A stretch of 41,534 bases of DNA. It comes from Symbiobacterium sp. Its GTDB lineage: Bacteria; Bacillota; Sulfobacillia; UBA995; UBA9673. How positions within the stretch are numbered: the first letter of the stretch is position 1; every line of letters begins with the position of its first letter. The stretch spans positions 1 to 41,534 of the forward strand of contig DYFB01000035.1 in the NCBI GenBank assembly GCA_020725405.1, written 5' to 3'. Made by a program: the position numbers and the translations under genes. Positions 14,924 to 23,396 of the stretch are shown here, one piece after another. Under the pieces are notes generated by a model, which did no database searches, was not told the DNA's origin, and worked only from the letters and a program-made list of their open reading frames with translations.

Positions 14924-15236
14924 TTCACAGTTCTACCCTACTCAGGTGCTGAATACCGGTACTTCCAGGGCCTGTCCCTAAAACCGCTCACTCCCGCCCC
15001 GAAATGTTTAGGTCATACTGATAATTCTGTCCCGTCAAGCAGGAATCCCGTGGCCTTTTCAGCCAATTGTGACTAGGACGCGGAGGTGGTGTCAAGACCA
15101 GTCGACCCATTGAGGCAACAGCGGAGAGGGAGAGCTACGGAAGCACGCGACGGCAAGACCCAGCCAGACCGTCAAGGTAAGGTACCAAGGTAAGTGAAAC
15201 GATCAGTGCAGTGTAGCGAAAGGAGGAAGCCGAGAG
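14924..15236 (+). other. Long, less GC-rich leader before the acyl-CoA ligase
   Basis: About 310 bases with markedly more A and T than the surrounding genes. They contain the palindrome TACCGGTA (14954-14961), an AT-rich patch with CATACTGATAAT (15014-15025) that may hold a -10 element, a purine-rich stretch from 15120, and two AAGGTAA copies near 15174-15192. The SD AAAGGAGG is at the right end. I cannot identify a riboswitch or a firm -35. A long 5' leader or an operator region for a fatty-acid regulator are both possible. Confidence 0.4.
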
Positions 15237-16925
15237 GTGTCGGACTTCGAGAAGCTCTGGCAGGCGAACTACCCCGAGGGTGTTCCCCGCCACCTGGAGT
15301 ACCCGGACCTCGCCCTGTTCCAGGTCCTGGAGCGGTCGGCGGAACGGTTCCCGCACAACACGGCGACCATCTTCATGGGCGGGAAGCTGACCTACGCCCA
15401 GCTTCTGGACAAGGTCTACCGGCTGGCCACAGCCCTGGCCGACATGGGGGTCAAGAAGGGCGACCGGGTCGGCATCATGCTCGCCAACTCCCCCCAGGCG
15501 GTCATCTCCTACTACGGCATCCTGAAGGCCGGCGGGATAGCCGTCGAGTTCAACCCGCTCTACGTCGAGCGGGAGATAGAGCACCAGATCAAGGACTCCG
15601 GCTGCAAGGTCATGATCGCCCTGGACCTTCTCCTGCCCCGGCTCAGCAAGGTCCGGGAGTCGTCCGGTCTTGAGACGATTATCTGGACCTCGATAAAGGA
15701 TTTCCTGCCCTTCCCCCTCAACCTCCTTTATCCCATCAAGGCCAAGAAGGACGGGCAGCTTGTTCACGTTCCCACCGGCGAGGGCAACTACCAGTTCGTC
15801 GACCTTCTGAAGAAGCATCCCCCGGACCCGCCGTCTTACAAGTTCAACCCGGCCGAGGACATCGCCACCCTGCAGTACACCGGCGGCACGACGGGCGTCT
15901 CCAAGGGGTGCATGTTGACCCACCGGAACATGGTCGTCAACGCCTACCAGCTCACCCGCTGGCTCCCCGGTCTGAAGGAGGGCGGGGAGCGCATCCTGAC
16001 CGCCCTCCCGCTCTTCCACAGCTACGGGATGACGACGTGCATGAACTTCGGCGCCCTCACCGGCGCCACCCTGATCCTGATGCCGCGCTTCATCGTCAAG
16101 GACATCCTCAAGGCCATCGATAAGTGGAAGCCCACCCTCTTTCCGGGCGCGCCCACCATGTACATCGGTCTCATCAACCATCCGGATGTGGCCAAGTACG
16201 ACCTGAAGTCCATAACCGCCTGCATCTCCGGTGCGGCCGCCCTGCCGGTCGAGGTTCAGAAGCGGTTCGAGGAGCTCACCGGCGGCCGGCTGGTCGAGGG
16301 CTACGGCCTCAGCGAAGCCTCGCCGGTCACCCACGCCAACCCCGTTTTCGGCCTCAGGAAGAGCGGCTGCATCGGCATCCCGCTCCCCGACACCTACGCC
16401 AAGGTGGTCGACCTCGAGACCGGTAAGAAGGAGATGCCCGTCGGCGAGACCGGCGAGCTCATCATCAAGGCTCCTCAGGTCATGAAGGGCTACTGGAACC
16501 GTCCGGACGAGACGGCCATCGCCCTGCGCGACGGGTGGCTCTACACCGGCGACATCGCCAAGATGGACGAGGACGGCTACTTCTACATCGTCGACCGGAA
16601 GAAGGAGATGATCATCGCCGGCGGCTTCAACATCTACCCGAGGGACATCGAGGAAGTGCTCTTCGAGCACCCGAAGGTGATGGAGGCTGCGGCCATCGGC
16701 GTCCCGCACGAATACCGCGGCGAGACGGTCAAGGTCTTCGTCGTCCTCAAGGAGGGCGAGCAGGCCACAGCGGAGGAGATCATCGAGTACTGCCGGTCCA
16801 AGCTGGCCAAGTACAAGGTCCCGGAGTTCGTCGAGTTCCGCGACAGCCTGCCCAAGAGCATGATCGGCAAGGTCCTCCGGCGCGTCCTCGCCGAGGAGGA
16901 GAAGGCCAAGCGCGCGGCCGGCTAG
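15237..16925 (+). CDS. Long-chain fatty-acid-CoA ligase-like AMP-forming enzyme
   Basis: A 562-residue member of the ANL (acyl-CoA synthetase) superfamily. Signature elements are the P-loop YTGGTTGVSKGC near residue 214, PLFHSYGMT, the A5 motif EGYGLSEASPV, GDIAKMDEDGYFYIVDR and the hinge and A8 region KKEMIIAGGFNIYPRDIEE, and the catalytic lysine in PKSMIGKVLRR. Overall it resembles FadD/LcfA long-chain acyl-CoA ligases, but chain length is not decided by sequence reading. No thiolase, acyl-CoA dehydrogenase or regulator is adjacent, so it seems to be a single-gene unit with its own leader and terminator. GTG 15237 follows AAAGGAGG. Confidence 0.9.
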   Translation: MSDFEKLWQANYPEGVPRHLEYPDLALFQVLERSAERFPHNTATIFMGGKLTYAQLLDKVYRLATALADMGVKKGDRVGIMLANSPQAVISYYGILKAGGIAVEFNPLYVEREIEHQIKDSGCKVMIALDLLLPRLSKVRESSGLETIIWTSIKDFLPFPLNLLYPIKAKKDGQLVHVPTGEGNYQFVDLLKKHPPDPPSYKFNPAEDIATLQYTGGTTGVSKGCMLTHRNMVVNAYQLTRWLPGLKEGGERILTALPLFHSYGMTTCMNFGALTGATLILMPRFIVKDILKAIDKWKPTLFPGAPTMYIGLINHPDVAKYDLKSITACISGAAALPVEVQKRFEELTGGRLVEGYGLSEASPVTHANPVFGLRKSGCIGIPLPDTYAKVVDLETGKKEMPVGETGELIIKAPQVMKGYWNRPDETAIALRDGWLYTGDIAKMDEDGYFYIVDRKKEMIIAGGFNIYPRDIEEVLFEHPKVMEAAAIGVPHEYRGETVKVFVVLKEGEQATAEEIIEYCRSKLAKYKVPEFVEFRDSLPKSMIGKVLRRVLAEEEKAKRAAG

Positions 16926-16954
16926 CCCGACCCCGACCGGCACATAGGCGATAC

Positions 16955-16993
16955 CCACCCCGGCCAGACTAGCGGCCGGGGTGGTTGCTTTTA
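16955..16993 (+). terminator. Intrinsic terminator between the ligase and cyanophycinase
   Basis: An 11-bp perfect stem CCACCCCGGCC / GGCCGGGGTGG with an 8-base loop is followed by TTGCTTTTA. It is the best U-tailed terminator of the window after the T-box one. Its 3' arm (GGGGTGG) also lies where the SD of the next gene would be. Confidence 0.85.
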
Positions 16994-16994
16994 C

Positions 16995-17870
16995 TTGGGC
17001 AAGAAGGACGAGCCAGCGGGCACCCGGACGGGGCGGGGCCCTCTTGTCATCATCGGCGGGGCCGAGGACCGGGACGGGATCATCCTCAGGACCTTCGTCG
17101 ACCTCGCCGGGGGGCCCCGGGCCGTGATAGCCGTCCTCGCCACGGCCTCGGACGAACCTGAAGGTGCGGAAGCCGATTACTCCGAGGCCTTCCGCCGCCT
17201 CGGGGTCGCGCGGGTCGTCACCCTCGGCGTCTCCCGGCGGGCGGTGGCCGGTGAGGTCAAGCTTCTCGAGAAGGCCGAGGCGGCCACGGGTTTCTTCTTC
17301 ACCGGCGGGGATCAGCTCCGGATAACCAGCACCCTGGGGGGAACGCCCCTCGACGCTCTCCTCCGGAGGAAGCATCGCGAGGAGGGGGTCGTGGTCGCCG
17401 GGACGTCGGCCGGCGCTTCGGCCATGAGCGAAACGATGGTCGTCGCCGGCGGCGGAGAGGACGCCCCCAAGAAGTGCACGATCAAGATGGCCCCCGGCAT
17501 GGGCTTCCTGGAAGGGGTCGTGGTCGACCAGCACTTCGCCCAGCGGGGCCGCCTCGGGCGTCTCCTGGCCGCCCTGGCCCAGAACCCCAAGGTCCTGGGG
17601 CTCGGCCTGGACGAGAACACGGCGGTCGTCGTCCGTCCGGGCGGGACGCTCCGGGTGGTCGGGGCCGAGACGGTGACCGTCCTCGACGGACGGGCTATCG
17701 CCGAGACCAACGCCTCCGAGTCGCTCCCGGATGAGCCGCTCGCCCTTACCGACGTCCGGCTGCACGTCCTCCCGAGCGGCTGGGGCTTCGACCTTGAGAC
17801 CCGCCGCCCGGTCCCGCCGGCCGGGGACGCGGCGGCCGAAGACGGGTCAGAGGGGGAACCGGGTCCGTGA
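16995..17870 (+). CDS. cphB: Cyanophycinase
   Basis: A 291-residue serine peptidase (MEROPS S51 type) that cuts cyanophycin, the Asp-Arg storage polymer, into beta-Asp-Arg dipeptides. The start PLVIIGGAEDRDG, the FFTGGDQLRI segment and the nucleophile motif GTSAGASAMS (Ser138) match the family, and DQHFAQRGRLGRLLAAL follows with the catalytic His region. No signal peptide is present, so it is intracellular. The TTG at 16995 starts only two bases after the upstream terminator's U tract, an odd arrangement; a later start is possible but would cut into poorly conserved residues only. It overlaps cphA by GTGA, so synthesis and breakdown enzymes are translated together. Confidence 0.93.
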   Translation: MGKKDEPAGTRTGRGPLVIIGGAEDRDGIILRTFVDLAGGPRAVIAVLATASDEPEGAEADYSEAFRRLGVARVVTLGVSRRAVAGEVKLLEKAEAATGFFFTGGDQLRITSTLGGTPLDALLRRKHREEGVVVAGTSAGASAMSETMVVAGGGEDAPKKCTIKMAPGMGFLEGVVVDQHFAQRGRLGRLLAALAQNPKVLGLGLDENTAVVVRPGGTLRVVGAETVTVLDGRAIAETNASESLPDEPLALTDVRLHVLPSGWGFDLETRRPVPPAGDAAAEDGSEGEPGP

Positions 17871-20662
17871 GGCTCGTCCAGATGAGGGCGTACGAGGGAC
17901 GGAACATCTACAGCCACTACCCGGTTGTGGCCATGCTCGTCGACCTCGGGCGGCACGACGGACATAAGTCGAGCGAGATACCCGGATTCAACTCCCTCCT
18001 CCTCCAGGCCCTGCCCGGCCTGGCCGGGCACCACTGCGCGACCGGGCGCCCGGGCGGGTTCCTCCGGCGACTCGAGGACGGAACGTTCCTCGGGCACGTC
18101 ATCGAGCACGTCGCTCTCGAGCTCCAGAGCCTCGCCGGATGGTCGGTGGTCTACGGGCGGACCCGTCAGGCGGCCCAGGCCGGGACCTACAATGTGGTCT
18201 TCGAGTGCGGCTCGCCGGCCGGGGGACGGGAGGCCGGGAGGCGGGCCGTCGAGATCGTCCGGGCGGCCGCCGCCGGACGGCAGTCCGACGTCGCCCGGCA
18301 CCTTGAGGCCATCCGGAAGGCCGCTGAGGCGGACGTCTTCGGGCCGAGCACGGCCGCCCTGGTCGCCGAGGCCCAGCGGCGGGGCATCCCGGTCCGGCGT
18401 TTCGGTACGGCCGGTCTTCTCGTCCTCGGCAGCGGCTCCCGGCAGCGCCGTCTCTGGGCCACCGTCACCTCGCGGACCTCCTGTCCGGCCGTGGATCTCG
18501 CCGGGGATAAGGTCCTGACCAAAGAGGTCCTGTCTCAGGCCGGCCTGCCCGTTCCGCCCGGCCGGCTCGTGGCCGGCCGCCGTGAGGCGCTGAAGGCCCT
18601 GGCCGAGTTGGGCCCCCCCGTCGTCGTCAAGCCCGCGACCGGGAACCAGGGCCGGGGAGTGAGCCTCGGCCTGTCCACCCCGGCGGAGGTCAGGACGGCC
18701 TTCGGGCTGGCTGCGGCGTTCGGGAGCAAGGTGCTCGTCGAGCGTCACATACCGGGCCGTCACTACCGGCTTCTCGTCGTTGGCGGGCGTCTGGTGGCCG
18801 CGGCCGAGAGGCTTCCGGCCGCCGTCACCGGCGACGGCCGGCGGACCGTCCGGGAGCTCGTCGACGAGGTCAACCGTGACCCGCGGCGGGGCGAGGGCCA
18901 CGACCGCCCCCTGACCCGCATCACCATCGACCCGGTCGCCGTCCTTACCCTTTCCCGACAGGGGCTGGCGCCCGATTCGGTCCCGGAGGCCGGGCGGACC
19001 GTCATCCTCAGGGAGAACGCCAATCTCTCCACCGGCGGCACGGCCCGGGATGTCACCGGGGAGGTCCATCAGGCGAACGCCTCCCTCGCGGCGAGGGCGG
19101 CCCGCTTGATCGGACTTGACGTGGCCGGCATCGATATCGTCACCCCGGACATCTCGCGCCCGTTGGGCCCGGCGGGCGGCGCGATCATCGAGGTCAACGC
19201 CTCTCCCGGTCTCAGGATGCACCTCCATCCGACGGAGGGGACGCCCCGGGCGGTGGCCGGACCGATCCTCGACAGCCTGTTCGAGGGCTCCGAACGCGAG
19301 CCGCGCCCGGCCTGGCTCAGACGAGGGCCCTGGGGGGCGGCGCCCGGCCGCATCCCCATCGTGGCCGTCACCGGGACCAACGGGAAGACGACCGTCTGCC
19401 GTTTGGTGGCCCACATCCTGGCCACCGCCGGCCTGACGGTCGGGCTGGCCAGCACGGACGGGGCCTGGGTCGCCGGCGAGCGGGTCGCGGCGGGGGACTG
19501 CGCCGGCCCCCGGACGGCCGCGGCTCTCCTCAACGACCCGGCCGTCGAGGCCGCCGTCCTGGAAACGGCCCGCGGGGGGCTGATTAGAGACGGCCTGGCC
19601 TTCGACCGATGCGACGTGGGGCTCATCACCAACGTGAGCCACGACCACGAGGGCCAGGACGGTCTGGAGCGCCTCGAGGACGTGGCCTACGTGAAGGCTC
19701 TCGTCATTGAGTCGGTCGCCTCCGACGGGCAGGCCATTCTGAACGCCGACGACCCCTTCGTCCACGGTCTCGCCGACCGGGCCAGCGGCGAAGTGGTCTA
19801 CTTCAGCCGCACCCCCGGGAACCTCGTGGTGAAGAAGCATCTCGTGGGTGGGGGTCGGGCGGTGTATCTCGCCGGGGATGGTGTCGTCGCCGAGCGAGCC
19901 GGAAGGCAGGTCACGGTGGTCTCTCTGGGCGAGGTGCCCCTGGTCCTGGGCGGGCTCCTCTCCTTCCAGGTGGAGAACGTGGTCGCCGCCGTAGCCGCCA
20001 GCTGGACCCTCGGGGTGCCGCTGGGCACCATCCGTCGGGCCCTCCGGACCTTCGGCCGGCCGGGCCGGAGCTACGAGTCCAACCCTGGACGCTTCCAGGT
20101 CCACCGCCTGCCCCGGGGACCGGTGGTGGTCCTCGACTACGGGCACAATCAGGCGGCCTACGCCGAGGCTCTCGCCGCGGCCCGGCGACTGGCCCGGGGC
20201 GACCTCGTCGCCGTCATCGGCGCGCCGGGGGACCGTCGGGACGAACACCTCGTGGAGATGGGCCGCCTGGCCGCCCGCGGCGCCGACCGCCTCTTGATCA
20301 AGGAGGACGTCGACACCCGCGGCCGGGCGAGGGGCGAGGTCGCCTCGCTCTTTCTGCGAGGGGTCCTCGACACGGGGTTCCCCGAGGCCAGGGTCGAAGT
20401 CGTTCTTGACGAGCGCTCAGCCGTCGAGCGGGCCATATCCCGGGCCAGACCCGGAGACTGGGTCCTGGTCTTCTTCGAGAAAGCGGGCCCGCTCCTCGAG
20501 GTGCTGACGGGGCTCGGGGCAAGGCCGGTCCACCCGGCCCGCCTCGGCTCGGACCGGCCTCCGGTACCCGGGCGCGCGAAGACCCGGCGGGCCGTCGCCT
20601 CGGGCCGCGGGTCAGGGGTGCCCCCTCTCAACGTCGAATCCGGCGGCCCCCTGGGGACGTAG
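17867..20662 (+). CDS. cphA: Cyanophycin synthetase
   Basis: CphA polymerises aspartate and arginine into cyanophycin with ATP. The 931-residue chain shows the N-terminal domain (RNIYSHYPVV and GHVIEHVALELQ), a central ATP-grasp domain (about residues 210-470, with PVVVKPATGNQGRGV and IIEVNASPGLRMH), and a C-terminal Mur-ligase-like domain whose P-loop VTGTNGKTT lies near residue 500, with NVSHDHEGQDG and DYGHNQAAY further on. All three active-site regions look intact. The tail after about residue 885 is Arg/Pro/Gly-rich and beyond the normal end. It is coupled to cphB by a 4-base overlap. Its place in a sporulation and housekeeping cluster suggests nitrogen storage linked to starvation or spore formation (inference). 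Confidence 0.95.
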   Translation: MRLVQMRAYEGRNIYSHYPVVAMLVDLGRHDGHKSSEIPGFNSLLLQALPGLAGHHCATGRPGGFLRRLEDGTFLGHVIEHVALELQSLAGWSVVYGRTRQAAQAGTYNVVFECGSPAGGREAGRRAVEIVRAAAAGRQSDVARHLEAIRKAAEADVFGPSTAALVAEAQRRGIPVRRFGTAGLLVLGSGSRQRRLWATVTSRTSCPAVDLAGDKVLTKEVLSQAGLPVPPGRLVAGRREALKALAELGPPVVVKPATGNQGRGVSLGLSTPAEVRTAFGLAAAFGSKVLVERHIPGRHYRLLVVGGRLVAAAERLPAAVTGDGRRTVRELVDEVNRDPRRGEGHDRPLTRITIDPVAVLTLSRQGLAPDSVPEAGRTVILRENANLSTGGTARDVTGEVHQANASLAARAARLIGLDVAGIDIVTPDISRPLGPAGGAIIEVNASPGLRMHLHPTEGTPRAVAGPILDSLFEGSEREPRPAWLRRGPWGAAPGRIPIVAVTGTNGKTTVCRLVAHILATAGLTVGLASTDGAWVAGERVAAGDCAGPRTAAALLNDPAVEAAVLETARGGLIRDGLAFDRCDVGLITNVSHDHEGQDGLERLEDVAYVKALVIESVASDGQAILNADDPFVHGLADRASGEVVYFSRTPGNLVVKKHLVGGGRAVYLAGDGVVAERAGRQVTVVSLGEVPLVLGGLLSFQVENVVAAVAASWTLGVPLGTIRRALRTFGRPGRSYESNPGRFQVHRLPRGPVVVLDYGHNQAAYAEALAAARRLARGDLVAVIGAPGDRRDEHLVEMGRLAARGADRLLIKEDVDTRGRARGEVASLFLRGVLDTGFPEARVEVVLDERSAVERAISRARPGDWVLVFFEKAGPLLEVLTGLGARPVHPARLGSDRPPVPGRAKTRRAVASGRGSGVPPLNVESGGPLGT

Positions 20663-20701
20663 GGGCCCCGGGCCCATCCGGCGAACTTCCGGGAAGGGCC
20701 T

Positions 20702-20728
20702 GCGGCCCCGGCCCTCAGGGCCGGCCGC
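20702..20728 (+). terminator. Hairpin between cphA and ispE
   Basis: CCGGCCC-TCA-GGGCCGG with flanking GCGG/CCGC forms a very stable hairpin with a two-base bulge about 40 bases after cphA. There is no U tract, so termination is uncertain. Confidence 0.45.
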
Positions 20729-20759
20729 GCGGCTCCTGACCCCCGGGGGGAGGAGTACC

Positions 20760-21899
20760 GTGTCCGGACCGGCTTCGCGACCGCCGGGCGCAGGAGGCGA
20801 GGTCACCCGGTCGGCCCCGGCCAAGGTCAACCTTTTCCTGGCCGTCGGGGCCAGGCGGACCGACGGCTATCACGACCTTGTCACCGTCTTCGAGGCCGTA
20901 CCCCTCACGGACCTGGTCACGGTCAGACTCCGTCCGGCGGGCACCGGTGAACCGACCGTCAGGGTCTCGGCCTTCTGGAGCCCCGGGGCGCCGGCGGCGT
21001 CCCACCCGGGCGCCCCCGCCCTCCCCCAGGACCTCGACAACCTCGCCGGCCGAGCCGCCCAGGCCTTTATCGAGGCTGTCGGCGGACGAGGGTCCGGGTT
21101 ACCGCCCGTCGCTATCGAGGTGACCATAGAGAAGCGCATCCCTGCCGGGGCCGGCCTCGGTGGGGGAAGCTCCGACGCAGCCGCCACCCTCCTCGCCCTG
21201 CAGGAGCTCTGCGGCCGGCCGCTCGACGCCCGGACCCTTCGGAGGGCGGCCGCCTCCCTCGGGTCGGACGTGCCCTTCTTCCTATCGGGCGGGAGAGCCG
21301 TCGGGCGGTCCCGGGGTGAGCTCCTCACGCTCCTCCCCCGGGCTCCCCGGCTCCACCTGGTCCTGGCCCTCCCTCCGGTCACCCTGGCTACGGCCGAGGT
21401 CTACCGGCGCTTCGATGAGCTCAGCGGGGCCGGCCCGGACCCGGCCACCCTCGCCACCCGGATCGGCCCGGGCCTCCCGGCTGGCGGCGACTCGCCCGCC
21501 CCGGCCGGGGCTCGCGAGCGGGAGACGGCCCTTGAGGCCTTCCTCCGGACCCTCGCCGGAGGTGAAGCCGGAGCTGTCGCCCGCTGCCTGCGGAACGACC
21601 TCCAGGCGGCGGCCCTCTCCCTCCGGCCCGAGGTGGGCGAGGTGCTCCGGGCCCTCGTCGAGGCCGGGTGCCTCGGTGCTCTCGTCAGCGGGAGCGGTGC
21701 GTCCGTCTTCGGGCTCGCCGCCGGGGAGAAGGAAGCCGCCGGGGCGGCGGCCCGGGCCCCGAGCGCCCTGCCGCCGGCCCTCGTCGGCCGGGTCGCTTTC
21801 GTCCCGGTCGTCTCACCGGCCTGGGAGGTGCGCGACGACCCGGCCGAAGGTGCGCGGTCGGGGAGCGGCGAAGCACCTCACACTCTCAAGCCGGGGTGA
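20760..21899 (+). CDS. ispE: 4-diphosphocytidyl-2-C-methyl-D-erythritol kinase
   Basis: IspE phosphorylates CDP-ME in the MEP isoprenoid pathway. GHMP-kinase signs are visible: APAKVNLFLAVGARRTDGYH at the start, the ATP-binding IPAGAGLGGGSSDAAATL, SDVPFFLSGGRAVGRSRGE, and the late LVSGSGASVFGL. At 379 residues it is longer than the usual 280-300. The extra length lies in a Pro/Ala-rich insertion around residues 70-90, another near 240-255, and a tail of about 35 residues. GTG 20760 follows GGGGGGAGGAG. The position upstream of spoVG and glmU is conserved in Bacillota. Confidence 0.94.
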   Translation: MSGPASRPPGAGGEVTRSAPAKVNLFLAVGARRTDGYHDLVTVFEAVPLTDLVTVRLRPAGTGEPTVRVSAFWSPGAPAASHPGAPALPQDLDNLAGRAAQAFIEAVGGRGSGLPPVAIEVTIEKRIPAGAGLGGGSSDAAATLLALQELCGRPLDARTLRRAAASLGSDVPFFLSGGRAVGRSRGELLTLLPRAPRLHLVLALPPVTLATAEVYRRFDELSGAGPDPATLATRIGPGLPAGGDSPAPAGARERETALEAFLRTLAGGEAGAVARCLRNDLQAAALSLRPEVGEVLRALVEAGCLGALVSGSGASVFGLAAGEKEAAGAAARAPSALPPALVGRVAFVPVVSPAWEVRDDPAEGARSGSGEAPHTLKPG

Positions 21900-21904
21900 T
21901 ACAG

Positions 21905-22711
21905 ATGGCTACGCTCGAACGCTCCACGCTGGATGCCGTGGTCCTGGCTGGCGCGCCGAACACCGGACGCCTGAGCGAGATCTCGGACGAGCAGTACGAG
22001 GCCCTCATCGACCTTGGCGGCAAGCCCATCGTCCGCTACCCGGTCGAGGCCCTCCTCGCCGCGAGGACCATCGGGCCCGTGGTCGTCGTCGGCCCGCCGG
22101 CCGAGCTCAAGGAAGCCCTCGCCGGCCTTGACGTCGAGATAATCCCCCCGACCGGTGGGATGTTCGAAAACGCTCTGGCCGGCTGCCGTCACATCGCCGC
22201 CCGGGCCGGCGACCGCAATCGGCTGGTTTTCTTCGCCTCGGCCGACAGCCCCCTCATCACGCCGGAGGTGGTCGACGGGCTCGTCGAGATGTGCCTTGCC
22301 CGCGGGGGCGACCTCTTTTACCCGGTCCTCGAACGGTCCGTCATGGAGGCGAAGTTCCCCTCCACCCGCCGGACGTACGGCAGACTCCGCGACGGGACCT
22401 ACACAGGGGGGAACGTCTTCCTGGTCGACGTCGCCGTCCTGGAGCGCGAGCGGTCCACGGCCGAGGCCCTCATCCGGGCCCGGAAGAACCCCCTGAAGCT
22501 GGCCCAGACGCTGGGCTTCACTTTCCTTGTCCGCCTTCTCCTCGGCCGGCTGACCGTCCCGGAGCTTGAGACCCACGTCAGCAAGACCTTCAACCTCACC
22601 GCCAGGGCCGTCATCGCCCCCTGGGCGGAGATAGGTATCGACGTCGACAAGCCCGAGGACCTCGAACTCGTGCGGGAGCACCTGGTCCGATCGACCCCGC
22701 CGGGGGTCTGA
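21905..22711 (+). CDS. MobA-like nucleotidyltransferase family protein
   Basis: A 268-residue GT-A fold NTP-transferase. The N-terminus reads DAVVLAGAPNTGRL, where typical enzymes have LAGGxGxR, so the Arg of the canonical signature is displaced. LGGKPIVRYPVEALL and the metal-binding FASADSPLIT follow, then TGGNVFLVDV and the GIDVDKPEDLELV end. The family is often encoded between ispE and spoVG in high-GC Bacillota, and its nucleotide and acceptor are unknown to me. ATG 21905 is six bases after the ispE stop and uses GGGGTGAT inside it as SD. The longer open frame upstream is a shadow of ispE. Confidence 0.87.
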   Translation: MATLERSTLDAVVLAGAPNTGRLSEISDEQYEALIDLGGKPIVRYPVEALLAARTIGPVVVVGPPAELKEALAGLDVEIIPPTGGMFENALAGCRHIAARAGDRNRLVFFASADSPLITPEVVDGLVEMCLARGGDLFYPVLERSVMEAKFPSTRRTYGRLRDGTYTGGNVFLVDVAVLERERSTAEALIRARKNPLKLAQTLGFTFLVRLLLGRLTVPELETHVSKTFNLTARAVIAPWAEIGIDVDKPEDLELVREHLVRSTPPGV

Positions 22712-22755
22712 CCCCGGCCGGTCCCGCCGGGTCTGACCCCTGCCGGTCCCGCCGG
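22706..22755. repeat. 25-bp tandem duplication at a stop codon
   Basis: Two 25-base copies beginning GTCTGACCCC and differing at one base (G/T) lie head to tail; the first contains the stop TGA of the nucleotidyltransferase. A degenerate third part precedes them. Confidence 0.75.
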
Positions 22756-22790
22756 GCTGCCGCGCCCGGGCCCTCCGGCCCCGCCAGACC

Positions 22791-22812
22791 GGCCCTCCGG
22801 AATCGGAGGGGC
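22791..22812 (+). terminator. Hairpin upstream of spoVG
   Basis: GGCCCTCCGG pairs with GGAGGGGCC around AATC with one mismatch or bulge. It lies 80 bases after the nucleotidyltransferase stop and lacks a U tract. Confidence 0.45.
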
Positions 22813-22888
22813 CGCCGGCAGGAGTTCGCCTCTCCGGCGAGAACCTGTCCTTCCCCCAGGCAAATCCTGGAAGAAGGCGGTGGCAAGC

Positions 22889-23170
22889 GTGAGGGTCACG
22901 GATGTGCGGGTGAGGCGGCTCAACCCCGAGGGCCGGATGAAGGCGGTGGCGTCGGTCACCATCGACGGGGAGTTCGTCATCCACGACGTCCGCGTGGTCG
23001 AGGGGCACAACGGTCTCTTCGTGGCCATGCCCAGCCGGAAGACCCCCGACGGAGAGTTCCGGGACATCGCCCACCCCATCACCAGCGAGGCCCGGGAGCG
23101 CATCCAAAGCGCGGTCCTGAAGGCCTTCGACGAGGCCCAGGCGGTCACCCTGGAAGCCGCCGAGGCCTGA
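22889..23170 (+). CDS. spoVG: Septation / stage V sporulation protein SpoVG
   Basis: A 93-residue SpoVG, a small nucleic-acid-binding regulator that affects cortex formation and asymmetric septation in B. subtilis. The sequence follows the family almost without gaps: [28 protein letters not shown], then [19 protein letters not shown] and [11 protein letters not shown] 22889 is selected because AAGGCGGTG is spaced six bases before it; GTG 22880, three codons earlier, is the alternative. A hairpin precedes the gene and another follows it. The ridA and purR genes found next to spoVG in Bacillus are absent. Confidence 0.94.
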   Translation: MRVTDVRVRRLNPEGRMKAVASVTIDGEFVIHDVRVVEGHNGLFVAMPSRKTPDGEFRDIAHPITSEARERIQSAVLKAFDEAQAVTLEAAEA

Positions 23171-23281
23171 CCTGAGAGAGCGGCGGCGACCGGCCGCCAC
23201 TTCAGCCTGGGAGCAGCCAGTCCTTCGGCCCGCACCGCGCCTTGCGAGCGGCGGGCCACCCGACGCCCGGAGAGCCGTGGC

Positions 23282-23309
23282 CCCCTCTCCCGTTGCCGGC
23301 GGGAGGGGG
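23282..23309 (+). terminator. Hairpin between spoVG and glmU
   Basis: About 10 paired bases (CCCTCTCCCG with CGGGAGGGGG, one G-U) around TTGCCGG. Stable, but without a U tract. Confidence 0.5.
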
Positions 23310-23396
23310 AGGCCCGGCGGGCGTCCGGGGGCAGGGTTTCGGGAAGCTGGAAAGAATACTCGGCGCAGCACGTAACGGCCTGTGAGGAGGAGCGCC

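Noticed and set aside
15135-17765. 876-codon open frame on the minus strand
   Set aside because: It is antisense to the acyl-CoA ligase and cyanophycinase, which have full family motifs. In DNA with G/C at nearly every third position, antisense frames stay open by chance. No SD or recognisable motif.
17312-20248. 978-codon open frame on the minus strand
   Set aside because: Antisense shadow of cphB-cphA; composition is Gly/Pro/Arg/Asp-rich without domains.
21668-21904. 79-codon N-terminal extension of the nucleotidyltransferase
   Set aside because: It overlaps the conserved C-terminal motif of ispE in another frame and is Arg/Gly-rich; ATG 21905 has an SD and starts the family homology.
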